Origin: Flagellatimonas centrodinii
Lineage (GTDB): Bacteria; Pseudomonadota; Gammaproteobacteria; Nevskiales; Nevskiaceae
DNA length: 64,000 nt
NCBI RefSeq assembly: GCF_016918765.2
Contig: NZ_CP092104.1
Span: 2,852,001-2,916,000 of the forward strand
Direction: 5' to 3'
The notes beneath the pieces were generated by a model. The model saw nothing but the letters and a program-made list of their open reading frames with translations, ran no database searches and had not been told where the DNA came from. Shown here one piece after another: positions 54,224-62,593 of this stretch. The first letter of the stretch is position 1, and every line of letters begins with the position of its first letter. The translations under genes were made by a program, and so were the position numbers.

Positions 54224-54674
54224 TCATCGCGACCCCGAAGTCGCCGGGTCGATTCATCCGATACTGGCCAGCGGTAACGTCCAGGAACAGGCGCTGTTAC
54301 CGGGCGATCCGGCGCCGCCGACATTTCCCACGGTGCAATCGGTTGCCGAGGGCGCCCAGTACTTTCTCGGCGCCATAGTCGATGGGGCACTGATCGGGGT
54401 GATCTGCATCGGCCCTGATAACGAGCCGGGCCAACTGAGTATCGTGGCCCTGGCCGTGGCGGCGGCCCATCAACGCCAGGGGGTCGCCGCGGCCCTGGTC
54501 GGCGAATCGGTGCAGCGCGGTGGCGGCGCCGTGTTTTCGGTCATCTGCGGCGCCGGCAACCATCCGGCATTGGCGTTGTATCAGGGCCTTGGCTTCGTCA
54601 TTTATCGTCGCGGCAGACTCGGTGAGGCCGGTCCGGAGATGGTCAAGCTGCGCCGCGAGGTTGCGCCCCGATGA
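54204..54674 (+). CDS. GNAT-family N-acetyltransferase
   Basis: A 156-residue acetyltransferase. Seen: the acetyl-CoA-binding motif A LSIVALAVAAAHQRQGVAAALVGESV (Q-R-x-G-V-A type), a following beta strand VFSVICGAGNHPALALYQGLGFVIYRRGR, typical of motif B. Substrate unknown. The start overlaps the preceding membrane-protein gene by 20 bases. After it there are about 80 bases before the dehalogenase. Confidence 0.8.
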   Translation: MTIEPIDHRDPEVAGSIHPILASGNVQEQALLPGDPAPPTFPTVQSVAEGAQYFLGAIVDGALIGVICIGPDNEPGQLSIVALAVAAAHQRQGVAAALVGESVQRGGGAVFSVICGAGNHPALALYQGLGFVIYRRGRLGEAGPEMVKLRREVAPR

Positions 54675-54756
54675 TCCAGGTGATCGTCGGTGGGAATGTC
54701 GGTTACACCCGCCAGTGTGCTAACAAGCAGTTCCGTTCATCGTTGGAAGATCATCC

Positions 54757-55689
54757 ATGACCATCGCCAGTGTCCGCACGCCGGACGCCGCATTCGCGAA
54801 CCTGCCGGACTTTCCCTACACGCCGCAGTATCTCGATGACCTGCCGGGCTATCCGGGCTTGCGTGGGCATTATGTGGATGAAGGTCCGCGCACCGCGGAG
54901 CACACCTTTTTATGTCTGCACGGCGAGCCCACCTGGAGTTATCTGTACCGGAAGATGATCCCGGTGTTTCTGGATGCGGGCGCGCGCGTGGTGGCGCCGG
55001 ACCTCCTCGGCTTCGGTCGTTCCGACAAGCCGGTAGATGATGCGACCTACACCTTCGACTTCCATCGCGACTACCTCAGGGCCTTCATCGAGCGTCTTGA
55101 CCTGCGCAACATCACCCTGGTCTGCCAGGACTGGGGCGGCTTGCTCGGCCTGACGCTGCCGCATGAATATCCCGACCGCTTTTCCCGCCTGATCGTGATG
55201 AACACTACCCTGGCCGTTGGCAAGGCCCCGGGTCCCGGGTTTGTAGACTGGCGGGCCTATGTCGCCAGCCGACCGGATCTCGATGTGGCCGCGCTGATGA
55301 AGCGATCGACGCCGGTCCTCTCGGATGCCGAAGCGGACGCGTATGGCGCGCCGTTCCCCGATATCACCTTCAAGGCTGGCGTGCGTCGTTTCCCGGAACT
55401 GGTGATGACCGATCCGGCGATGCCAGGTGTGGCGATCTCGAGGACGGCGCGCGACTTCTTCCGCCATGACTGGCAGGGCGCCTGCTTCATGGCCTTGGGG
55501 GCTGCCGATCCCGTGCTGGGGCGGCCGGTGATGGAGAAGCTGCATGCGGATATCCGCGGCGCCGGTCCGATGATGGTGATCGACGAGGCTGGGCATTTCG
55601 TTCAGGAATGGGGGGCGCCGATCGCCGAGGCGGCACTGCGATACTTCGATGCCGTGCAGCAGGCCGGCCCAGATGGGGTTGCCCAATGA
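54757..55689 (+). CDS. Haloalkane dehalogenase, subfamily I (DhlA-like)
   Basis: A 310-residue alpha/beta hydrolase, the same length as DhlA of Xanthobacter. Seen: HGEPTWSYLYRKM (oxyanion loop), nucleophile Asp125 in VCQDWGGLLGL with the halide-binding Trp126 beside it, a second Trp165 in GFVDWRAYVA at the DhlA Trp175 place, APFPDITFKAGVRRFPELVM in the cap as in DhlA, catalytic Asp251 in GAADPVLG, and His280 in EAGHFVQEWG. The catalytic pentad is complete and of the type I (Asp-His-Asp, Trp-Trp) kind. It hydrolyses carbon-halogen bonds of short haloalkanes; the natural substrate is unknown. ATGA-coupled to the next gene. Confidence 0.9.
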   Translation: MTIASVRTPDAAFANLPDFPYTPQYLDDLPGYPGLRGHYVDEGPRTAEHTFLCLHGEPTWSYLYRKMIPVFLDAGARVVAPDLLGFGRSDKPVDDATYTFDFHRDYLRAFIERLDLRNITLVCQDWGGLLGLTLPHEYPDRFSRLIVMNTTLAVGKAPGPGFVDWRAYVASRPDLDVAALMKRSTPVLSDAEADAYGAPFPDITFKAGVRRFPELVMTDPAMPGVAISRTARDFFRHDWQGACFMALGAADPVLGRPVMEKLHADIRGAGPMMVIDEAGHFVQEWGAPIAEAALRYFDAVQQAGPDGVAQ

Positions 55690-56147
55690 CGCTTTCGATC
55701 ATTCTGCTGGTGTACTTCAGCCTTGGCCTGATGGCCGCCATGGGCTCACTCGTCCTCACCCGGAAGTTCCTGCCGCCGCGTCTGGAAGCGCCGGTGTACG
55801 GGGTGCTGCTGATACCGATTGCCGGGCTGTACTTGGTCTTCACGCGCCACTTCGGTCTTGACGGTGCCTGGCCATTGGAGATGTCGGCTGTCATCGGGTT
55901 CTCGCTGCTGGGCCTGTTGGGTATGCGCTTTCCACTGATGCTGGTGGTCGGCTACGGCCTGCATGGGGGATGGGACTTCGCGCACGAGCTGCATGCCCAT
56001 CTCGGCATTGATGCCTTCGGTGGCCGCCCGGTGACCCTCGTGCCGCTGGCCTACGGCGCAGTCTGTGCCGGGTACGACGGCTACGTAGCGGTGTACTTCT
56101 GGCTTCGGTCGCGTCAGCCTGCCGACGTGGCGGGAACGGCGACGTGA
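55686..56147 (+). CDS. DUF6010-like membrane protein
   Basis: A 153-residue protein with about five hydrophobic segments and a conserved-looking LHGGWDFAHELHAH in the fourth, with several His. This fits the DUF6010 group of uncharacterised membrane proteins. The ATG overlaps the dehalogenase stop by four bases, so the two are made together. A His-rich HGxWDxxH block in a membrane helix could bind metal or haem; that is inference. Confidence 0.72.
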   Translation: MTLSIILLVYFSLGLMAAMGSLVLTRKFLPPRLEAPVYGVLLIPIAGLYLVFTRHFGLDGAWPLEMSAVIGFSLLGLLGMRFPLMLVVGYGLHGGWDFAHELHAHLGIDAFGGRPVTLVPLAYGAVCAGYDGYVAVYFWLRSRQPADVAGTAT

Positions 56148-56214
56148 TGATGATTCCCGAAGATGGATCCCTTTGACCCGCCCATTGGACGTCCACGTCC
56201 CGGAGTGCGTACCG

Positions 56215-56685
56215 ATGCAAGCTGCTGACGAATTCAATGCCGGCTGTGGTTGTGATGGCACCCGATTCCGTGTCGAAGGCACGCCCTTGATGCGGCTTTT
56301 CTGTCATTGCACCCTGTGCCAGGCCTTCAACAAGGCGCCGTATGCCGACATCACCGTCTTTCGCGGGCGGGACGTGACGATGCCCTCGCCAGGGACCGTG
56401 CACTACCAGACCTTGCGGCCACCACCGGCGGTGCAGCGCGGGACGTGCAGCGAGTGTGGAAAGCCGGCGGTGGAGTTCATGCACCTGGGGCCGCTACCGA
56501 AATTTGTGTTCGTGCCGACCGCCAATCTACGCGACCCGATGCAGGTGCCGAAGCCCAGCCTGCATATGTTCTACAACAGGCGGGTGGCCGATATCAACGA
56601 CGATCTGCCCAAGGTCAGTGGTTACCTGAAAAGCCAATTGGTTTCGATAAGAATGTTGATCGGCGCCCTGATGCGCCGTCGCTGA
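56215..56685 (+). CDS. GFA-family zinc protein (second copy type)
   Basis: A 156-residue GFA-domain protein. Zinc cysteines: AGCGCDG near residue 10, FCHCTLC near residue 29 and GTCSECG near residue 73. It differs much from the GFA protein at 613 (longer, with a C-terminal helical tail SGYLKSQLVSIRMLIGALMRR). The ATG at 56215 has GGAG ten bases upstream; the frame continues back to a TTG at 56173. Lies at the end of the dehalogenase group, convergent with the ArsC-like gene. Confidence 0.8.
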   Translation: MQAADEFNAGCGCDGTRFRVEGTPLMRLFCHCTLCQAFNKAPYADITVFRGRDVTMPSPGTVHYQTLRPPPAVQRGTCSECGKPAVEFMHLGPLPKFVFVPTANLRDPMQVPKPSLHMFYNRRVADINDDLPKVSGYLKSQLVSIRMLIGALMRRR

Positions 56686-56698
56686 GAACGTGCCCCAG

Positions 56699-57055
56699 CT
56701 AGGTGCTGAGCCTGGCGAGAATCGCCGCTTCGTCCTTGCGCGCGAAACCAACGCTGAGCTGTCCTCCAGCATCGATCACCGGTCGCTTCACCAGCGCGGG
56801 TTCTCGGTTCAGCAGGGCGGGTGCGGTGTCGGCGGTCAGCTGGTTGCGGGTGGCCTCATCAAGCTTGCGCCAGGTAGTGCCTTGGCGATTGACCACGGTA
56901 TCGACGCCCAGCTGCGCGACCCAGCGGTGCGCCAGCGCGACCGGCAGGCCATCGATTTTGAAATCGTGAAATCGGAAGTCGATGCCGGCATCGGTCAATG
57001 CTTGGCGAGCGCGTTTGACAGTGTCGCAGTTCTTGATGCCGTACAGGGTGATCAT
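56699..57055 (-). CDS. ArsC/Spx-family reductase (YffB-like)
   Basis: A 118-residue thioredoxin-fold protein. Seen: MITLYGIKNCDTVKRARQALTDAGI with the single active Cys, RQGTTWRKL, and LVKRPVIDAGG, the pattern of YffB. It is close to arsenate reductase in fold, but YffB lacks proven arsenate activity and may act on glutathione-linked thiols. The ATG at 57055 begins the family domain; an extension to 57187 exists in frame but is not homologous. Convergent with the GFA gene. Confidence 0.88.
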   Translation of the reverse strand: MITLYGIKNCDTVKRARQALTDAGIDFRFHDFKIDGLPVALAHRWVAQLGVDTVVNRQGTTWRKLDEATRNQLTADTAPALLNREPALVKRPVIDAGGQLSVGFARKDEAAILARLST

Positions 57056-57113
57056 GAAGCGTGCAGCCGGTTGCGGGCGGGGCCGCAGTATCGCATCGCG
57101 GCGCGCTCGGGTC

Positions 57114-57989
57114 TCAGTGTCGCAGGCCGACCCAGACCCCGGCGGCGGCCAACCCGAACCCGGCCGTTTCGCGCCAGCCGAAATCATTTCCCAGCACCAA
57201 CGCGGCCATCACGGCGGTGACCGGCGGCACCAGATAGAACACGCCGGCTACCCGTGCCGCGGCACCGCGGCGTAACAGCCACAGGTACAGCAGCAGTCCG
57301 GCGCAGGCGTTCACCAGGATGATCCACAACAGGCCACCCACGGCGGCCACGCCGGGCGTGTAGCGTAGATCTTCGACCCACAGCGCAATCGGCAGCAGCA
57401 CCGCGCCCGACGCCAGCAATTGCATCAGCAGTGACAGACGGGCGTCCATCGCAGTGTTGTGCCGCTTCTGGTAGAGCGTACCGCCGCTGAGTGACAACAA
57501 CGCGCAAGCCATCAGGGTGTAGCCGAGCAGGCTCCCCGGCGCCGTCAGTTGCGGGCCGATCACCAGCAACACACCGGCCAGACCCAGCGCCAGGCCGGGC
57601 AGGGTCCAGCGGGTGAGCCGCTCGCCCAGCAGCAGGGCGGCACCGAGTGCGGTGACCAGGGGCATCAGCCCGGCGATCAGCCCGGCCGCGGCGGCTGGCA
57701 CTCCGGTTTGCATGCCCGCATACGTGAAGCCGAAGAAGCCGCCCTGCAGCAGCACGCCGGCAATCGCCGCATGCAGCAGTGCCCGCCGGTGAGCGGGTGC
57801 GGCGGGCCGCAGGGCCAGCCACAGGCCGATGATCAGTCCCGCGCCAAAGAATCGCAGCACCGCGAGGGTGAAGGCACCGCCCCCCGTCAGCGCAAAGTCG
57901 ACGGCGATGTACCCGCTGCTCCACAGCACGACGAACAACAGCCCGCCACCGGTATCGGTGCGCGGATCATGGAGCGGGGTAGGCGACAT
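57114..57989 (-). CDS. EamA/DMT-family transporter
   Basis: A 291-residue inner-membrane protein with ten hydrophobic helices in two EamA repeats. Seen: VLWSSGYIAVDFALTG at the start, LMPLVTALGAALLLGERLTRW closing the first repeat and YLVPPVTAVMAALVLGNDFGW closing the second. Probably exports a small organic compound. It is not a copy of the other DMT protein (29925-30821). ATG at 57989 lies in GGCGACATG without a strong ribosome site. Confidence 0.85.
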   Translation of the reverse strand: MSPTPLHDPRTDTGGGLLFVVLWSSGYIAVDFALTGGGAFTLAVLRFFGAGLIIGLWLALRPAAPAHRRALLHAAIAGVLLQGGFFGFTYAGMQTGVPAAAAGLIAGLMPLVTALGAALLLGERLTRWTLPGLALGLAGVLLVIGPQLTAPGSLLGYTLMACALLSLSGGTLYQKRHNTAMDARLSLLMQLLASGAVLLPIALWVEDLRYTPGVAAVGGLLWIILVNACAGLLLYLWLLRRGAAARVAGVFYLVPPVTAVMAALVLGNDFGWRETAGFGLAAAGVWVGLRH

Positions 57990-58050
57990 GGGCTCGCATG
58001 TTACCGATGAGTCGCACTCGAGGACAGGCGATCACGGCTTGTATCGATCT

Positions 58051-58872
58051 TCAACGCTTCGGCCGTGGCGTTCCCCAGGGGCCTGTCGGCTCCGGGGTTG
58101 CGACAGTTGGCGCGGACGGAGCAGTCGCCTTCTGCAACTTCAGGACCTTGCGCTGCTCGCCGATCCGTCGCATCGGCGCCGCGTCGTCCGGCGCACCCAG
58201 TAGTACCCTCAGCTCGTTTTCGGTCAGATCCCGCCATTGGCCAGCTCGCAGGCCGTCGAGGCGAATATTGACGATTCGCACCCGCTGCAATCGCCGCACG
58301 GTGTAGCCGAAGACTTCGCACATGCGGCGGATCTGACGGTTCAGCCCCTGGGTGAGCACGATGCGAAATACGTTGCGGTCCAGTCGGGTTACCCGGCAGG
58401 GCTGGGTCACGGTATCGAGAATGGCGACCCCGCCCGCCATCCCTGAGATGAAGGCTGCGGTGATCGGCCGGTCGACGGTGACGATGTATTCCTTCTCGTG
58501 GCGGTTCTCGGCACGCAGGATCTGGTTGACGATATCGCCATTGTTGGTGAGCAGGATCAGGCCTTCGGAATCCTTGTCGAGCCGGCCGATGGGGAAGATG
58601 CGTTCCCGGTGATTGATGAAGTCGACGATGTTGCCGCTGACGTGTCGTTCGGTGGTACAGGTGATACCCACCGGCTTGTTCAGCGCGATGTAGACGTTCT
58701 TGCGGCTCGGTCCGACCGGCTTGCCATCGACACAGACCTGGTCGCCGGCTTCGACCTGGGTGCCGAGCCCGGCAACGACGCCATTGACGGTGACCCGCCC
58801 GGCGGTGATCCAGGTATCGGCCACCCGCCGCGAGCAGATGCCGGACTCACTGACAAACTTGTTGAGACGCAT
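58051..58872 (-). CDS. rluF: RluF-like pseudouridine synthase
   Basis: A 273-residue RsuA/RluB/E/F-family enzyme. Seen: the N-terminal S4 RNA-binding domain (MRLNKFVSESGICSRRVADTWITAGRVTVNG), the catalytic Asp motif IGRLDKDSEGLILLTNNGD, LTQGLNRQIRRMCEVFGY and RVRIVNIRL. It fits RluF (23S rRNA U2604 and tRNA-Tyr U35 in E. coli) better than RsuA. The C-terminal 45 residues are a Lys/Pro/Ala tail. Assignment to RluF instead of RluB/E is by overall impression. Confidence 0.87.
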   Translation of the reverse strand: MRLNKFVSESGICSRRVADTWITAGRVTVNGVVAGLGTQVEAGDQVCVDGKPVGPSRKNVYIALNKPVGITCTTERHVSGNIVDFINHRERIFPIGRLDKDSEGLILLTNNGDIVNQILRAENRHEKEYIVTVDRPITAAFISGMAGGVAILDTVTQPCRVTRLDRNVFRIVLTQGLNRQIRRMCEVFGYTVRRLQRVRIVNIRLDGLRAGQWRDLTENELRVLLGAPDDAAPMRRIGEQRKVLKLQKATAPSAPTVATPEPTGPWGTPRPKR

Positions 58873-58947
58873 GGGTGGCGGCGATGTCGGGGTGCGCCAG
58901 CATACGACAGGTCGGTGCCGAAGCCCTGGGAATTGATCGGCGTCTGA

Positions 58948-61203
58948 CTAGACGTAGGCCGTGCCGAGGTGTGCCGGCGACAGGTCGGGCTGTGCCTGCA
59001 GACCTTTGGGATGACGTGCGAAGTACCGTGCATTGTCGGCCCCCAGGTCGGGACCGCCATGGCGCAGTCGGCCACCCGCCTGACGGAAGTGGAAGGGAAA
59101 GCCCGGCAGTGTCAGCCGACCCTCCGGCAGGAACCATTCGCGGGCCTTGAGATGGGCGCTGGCGTGCAGGTCGGCTGCATTCATCACGGTGCCGGCAGCG
59201 AGATCGATTGATTGCAGGTCCATCATCAGTACCAGGGTGTCCTGCGACCGGGTCCAGTCGGTGATGACGGCATCGATGGCATCGTGGTCGGCGCGTCGGC
59301 CGGCGACAGTGGCCCACGCCGGCCGCTGTGCAGTCGGACCGATCTTGGTCGCCAGACGGGCCCATTCCGCATCATCACGAATGCACAGGGTCAGCCATCG
59401 ATCGTCGCCCTCACAGGGATAACAGCCCTGGGGCGCGTGGTGCGGATGCCGGTTGCCGAGTGCGGCAGGCTGGGTGTCGGTGTCGGGCAGGCCGGCCAGT
59501 ATCGCGCCCAGCGTCCAGACCGAGGTTTCGTTCTCGGACAGGTCGACGTGTTCACCTTCACCCGTCTGGTCACGTTGCAGCAGCGCGCTCATGACCGCTG
59601 AGGCGCCAAAGATCCCGTTGATCACGTCCATTTCGCGAACCCGGAACGGTGTCTCGCCCTCGGCATACGCGGTGAGCGACTGGGCGCCGCAGATGGCCTC
59701 CAGCGTGCCGCCATAGCCGGCATAGCCCTGATAGGGGCCGGTCGCCCCAAAGGCCGACATCGATACCAGAATGATGTCGGGTTTGAGTCCGCGCAGCGTG
59801 TCGTAGTCCATGCCGAGCCGGGCCATGACGCCGGGACGACCGTTCTCCAGCACCACATCGGTGTCGCGAACCAGCTGATGGCAGAGGGCGCGGTCATCCG
59901 GCTGCTTGAGGTCGAGCGTGAGCGACTGCTTGTTGCGGTGCAGCTGCCAAAAGCGGGGGAACCCGTTGACGCGCTCTGGATAGGCGCCGCGCATGCCATC
60001 AAGCCGTCCGGGGAACTCGATCTTGATCACCTCGGCACCAAAGTCGGCCAGCAGCCTGGCCGCGTGTGGGCCGGCCCAGTCGTGCGTGAAGTCGAGCACT
60101 CGGCGGCCCGCCAGTGCCGAGGTGGGCTCGGCATTTCCATCGGTCTCGGGCGGTGGCGGTGGCTGGGTTATTCCGCCCGGTTTGGGCGCGTCCCAGCGCA
60201 GGTGCCGTCCTCGCCAGGGCGCCCCAGGTACGACGCGGCGACTGCCGTCGGCAGCGTGTAGCGGGGTGAAGAAATCGCGGGCGGCATGCTGGGGGTCACG
60301 AAGCACCTCCGGCAAGGTAGCCACGTGCGCCCAGGCCAGGCCATTGGCTTGGCCCAGATGGAACAGATCCTCTCGGGTCTGGCTGGCCAGCCAGGGGCGG
60401 ATCAGGGCTTCGAACCGGTCGCGGTGCTCAATTCGCCCGGCGGCGGTGCTGAGGGGCGGGGTAAGCAACTCGGCTTCACCAAAGCGGGGGGCGATCTTCA
60501 TCCAGTTGCGGATCGGCCCGCCGATGATCGCCGCCTCGCCGTCGCGGCAGGGATAGGTACGCCACGGCACCATCGCATGACGATCACCGTTGCGGCGTGC
60601 GACCCGCCCGTGGTGGGCGTACTCGGCGAGAATGATCTCGATGTTCTGCATGGCCGCTTCCTGCAGCGACAGGTCGATGGCCTCGCCGCGGCCGTCGCGG
60701 TGGCGACGATGCAGCGCCATGGCGATGGCGATGAAGCCATAGAGGCCGCCACTGATGCTGACCAGCGGGGGGCGCGCGTTGAGTGGGGCACGGTCGGGGT
60801 GCCCCGTGCTGTTCATAAGTCCCGCGAGCGCGTACAGGGTGATTTCGCTGACCTGAAAGTCCTGCCAGGGGCCGTGCTGGCCGAAGGGCGTGATGTGGCA
60901 GACCACCGGACGTCGGCCTCTGGTGGGCAGGGTGGTGGTGTCAATGCCGGCGGCTGCCAGCGCGCCCGGCGCCCAACCATCGATGATGACATCGGCGGCA
61001 GCACATTCGGCTGCAAGATCCTCCAGCATTGCGGGGCGCTTGCCGGCATCCGCCCACAACGCTTCCGCCGCGGTCAGCGGCTCGGGTCCGGGGGTGCGTG
61101 GGGCGATGGTACGGACCTCCGCACCCCAGCCGGCGAACAGACGCCCGCAGAGGGCGCCCGCGAGATGCTGCTGCAACTCCAGAACCCGCAAACCTGAAAA
61201 CAC
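58948..61203 (-). CDS. Tandem-domain CaiB/BaiF (family III) CoA-transferase
   Basis: A 751-residue protein made of two family III CoA-transferase units in one chain. The first runs to about residue 350 (LRVLELQQHLAGALCGRLFAGWGAEV, GEAIDLSLQEAAM), a short Pro/Glu linker PPPPPETDGNAEPTS follows, and the second begins at GRRVLDFTHDWAGPHAARLLADFGAEVIKIE and has GEHVDLSENETSV. In both, the Asp of the (V/I)DLS block, which forms the acyl-aspartyl intermediate, is retained. Family III enzymes normally work as interlocked homodimers of about 400 residues, so the fusion could be a built-in heterodimer. It likely activates a carboxylic acid as its CoA ester; substrate unknown. Confidence 0.87.
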   Translation of the reverse strand: MFSGLRVLELQQHLAGALCGRLFAGWGAEVRTIAPRTPGPEPLTAAEALWADAGKRPAMLEDLAAECAAADVIIDGWAPGALAAAGIDTTTLPTRGRRPVVCHITPFGQHGPWQDFQVSEITLYALAGLMNSTGHPDRAPLNARPPLVSISGGLYGFIAIAMALHRRHRDGRGEAIDLSLQEAAMQNIEIILAEYAHHGRVARRNGDRHAMVPWRTYPCRDGEAAIIGGPIRNWMKIAPRFGEAELLTPPLSTAAGRIEHRDRFEALIRPWLASQTREDLFHLGQANGLAWAHVATLPEVLRDPQHAARDFFTPLHAADGSRRVVPGAPWRGRHLRWDAPKPGGITQPPPPPETDGNAEPTSALAGRRVLDFTHDWAGPHAARLLADFGAEVIKIEFPGRLDGMRGAYPERVNGFPRFWQLHRNKQSLTLDLKQPDDRALCHQLVRDTDVVLENGRPGVMARLGMDYDTLRGLKPDIILVSMSAFGATGPYQGYAGYGGTLEAICGAQSLTAYAEGETPFRVREMDVINGIFGASAVMSALLQRDQTGEGEHVDLSENETSVWTLGAILAGLPDTDTQPAALGNRHPHHAPQGCYPCEGDDRWLTLCIRDDAEWARLATKIGPTAQRPAWATVAGRRADHDAIDAVITDWTRSQDTLVLMMDLQSIDLAAGTVMNAADLHASAHLKAREWFLPEGRLTLPGFPFHFRQAGGRLRHGGPDLGADNARYFARHPKGLQAQPDLSPAHLGTAYV

Positions 61204-61246
61204 GTGTCATCCCCGCTGTGGTCTTGGCTTGGGGTGCAGCGTAGCG

Positions 61247-61265
61247 GACGCCTGACGTCGGCGTC
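61247..61265. promoter_or_regulatory. Inverted repeat between the CoA-transferase and pqi operon
   Basis: GACGCC-(7)-GGCGTC, a perfect 6-7-6 dyad in the 104-base divergent gap. A possible operator for either gene; no matching regulator is nearby. Confidence 0.35.
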
Positions 61266-61307
61266 AGCATCACCCGTCGGCAAAACCGATATTCTTGATG
61301 TCGGTAG

Positions 61308-61943
61308 ATGTCGAAATTTTTGGGGACAGACTTGGCGCACGCGGGCGTGATCATCTGTGAACATTGCGACGCGGTGTATCGGTCCGCCGACACCGTGCAC
61401 CGCGCCCGGCTGCTCTGCAGCCGCTGTCACTGTGCATTGTCGTCGCATCCGCCGTTGCAGCTGGATGCCGTGCTGGCGTTGACGTTGACCGCCGTGATGC
61501 TGTTCGCCATCGCCAATGTCTTTCCCATCATCAAGCTCGAGCTGGGCAGCGAGCACACCGAGGCCAGCCTGTTCGGCGCCATCGTTGCCACCTGGCAGTC
61601 TGGCGTGCCATTGGTGGCGCTGCTGGCGGCCGCGACCACACTGGTGTTTCCGTTGGCGCTGATGCTGCTCACCCTCTACGTGATGTGGCCGCTGCGACAT
61701 GGCCGTCGGCCGCGAGGCTTCGTCGTTGCGATGCATGCGCTGCGCTGGACCCGGCCCTGGAGCATGATTGAGGTCTTCATGCTCAGCGTGCTGGTGGCAG
61801 TGGTGAAGCTCGGCGATTCCGCTACCGTGATCATCGGCCCTGGCCTGTGGGCGGTGGCCGGACTGACCATCCTGCTGACCTTGCTGAGCACCCTCGATCT
61901 GCATGCCTTGTGGGCGCAGGGTGATGCGGTGACGGCCCTGTGA
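61308..61943 (+). CDS. pqiA: PqiA-family membrane protein, first half
   Basis: A 211-residue inner-membrane protein. Seen: a zinc ribbon with CEHCDAVY and CSRCHCAL, then four hydrophobic helices in the PqiA pattern (LALTLTAVMLFAIANVFPIIKLELGS, VPLVALLAAATTLVFPLALMLL, MIEVFMLSVLVAVVKLGDSA). E. coli PqiA has two such halves in one chain; here they are two genes. With PqiB it forms an intermembrane lipid-transport system. Start at ATG 61308; an in-frame TTG at 61332 has GGGGACAG before it and could be the real start. Confidence 0.87.
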   Translation: MSKFLGTDLAHAGVIICEHCDAVYRSADTVHRARLLCSRCHCALSSHPPLQLDAVLALTLTAVMLFAIANVFPIIKLELGSEHTEASLFGAIVATWQSGVPLVALLAAATTLVFPLALMLLTLYVMWPLRHGRRPRGFVVAMHALRWTRPWSMIEVFMLSVLVAVVKLGDSATVIIGPGLWAVAGLTILLTLLSTLDLHALWAQGDAVTAL

Positions 61944-62593
61944 GCGCAGTGACCGCTCGCAGCCTGAAGATCATCGGCTGCCATGCCTGTGGGATGGTTT
62001 GCCAGCACGTCGATACCGATCCCCATGGCGTTCGCTGCCCCCGCTGCGGTTCCAGCCTTCATCGGCGGCGGCCGAACAGCCTGATGTTGAGCTGGGCGTT
62101 GCTGATTGCCGCCGCGGTGCTCTATCTGCCGGCCAATCTGCTGCCGATCATGAAAACCTCGACCTTCTTCGACGGTCGCAGTGACACCATCCTCAGTGGG
62201 GTCATCGTGCTGTGGGAGGAAGGCGCCTGGGACCTGGCGCTGATTGTCTTCGTTGCCAGCGTAATGGTGCCGCTGCTGAAGATCGGCGTGCTGGCGAGCC
62301 TGCTCATCAGTGTTCAGTTGCGGCTGCAGCGGGGTCAGGCCGAACGAACCCGTCTGTATCGCATGATTGAACGCATCGGTCATTGGTCGATGCTCGACAT
62401 CTTTGTGGTGGCCTTGCTGGTGGCATTGGTGAACTTCCAGAGTTATGCCCAGGTCGGCGCCGGGCCCGGCGCGGCAGCTTTTGGTGGTGTGGTTATCCTG
62501 ACGATGCTGTCGGCGATGTGTTTTGATCCGCGCTTGATCTGGGATGTGTCCGATCCCGCCATGCAGCACGCGAGGCCTCATGAACGACGCTGA
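61940..62593 (+). CDS. pqiA: PqiA-family membrane protein, second half
   Basis: A 217-residue partner of the preceding gene. Seen: a zinc ribbon CHACGMVC and CPRCGSSL, then four helices in the same layout (WALLIAAAVLYLPANLLPIMKTSTF, IVFVASVMVPLLKIGVLASLL, WSMLDIFVVALLVALVNFQSYA). It starts with GTG in a four-base overlap with the first half, and its end overlaps the MlaD-domain gene by 14 bases, so the three proteins are translated together. Confidence 0.9.
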   Translation: MSAVTARSLKIIGCHACGMVCQHVDTDPHGVRCPRCGSSLHRRRPNSLMLSWALLIAAAVLYLPANLLPIMKTSTFFDGRSDTILSGVIVLWEEGAWDLALIVFVASVMVPLLKIGVLASLLISVQLRLQRGQAERTRLYRMIERIGHWSMLDIFVVALLVALVNFQSYAQVGAGPGAAAFGGVVILTMLSAMCFDPRLIWDVSDPAMQHARPHERR

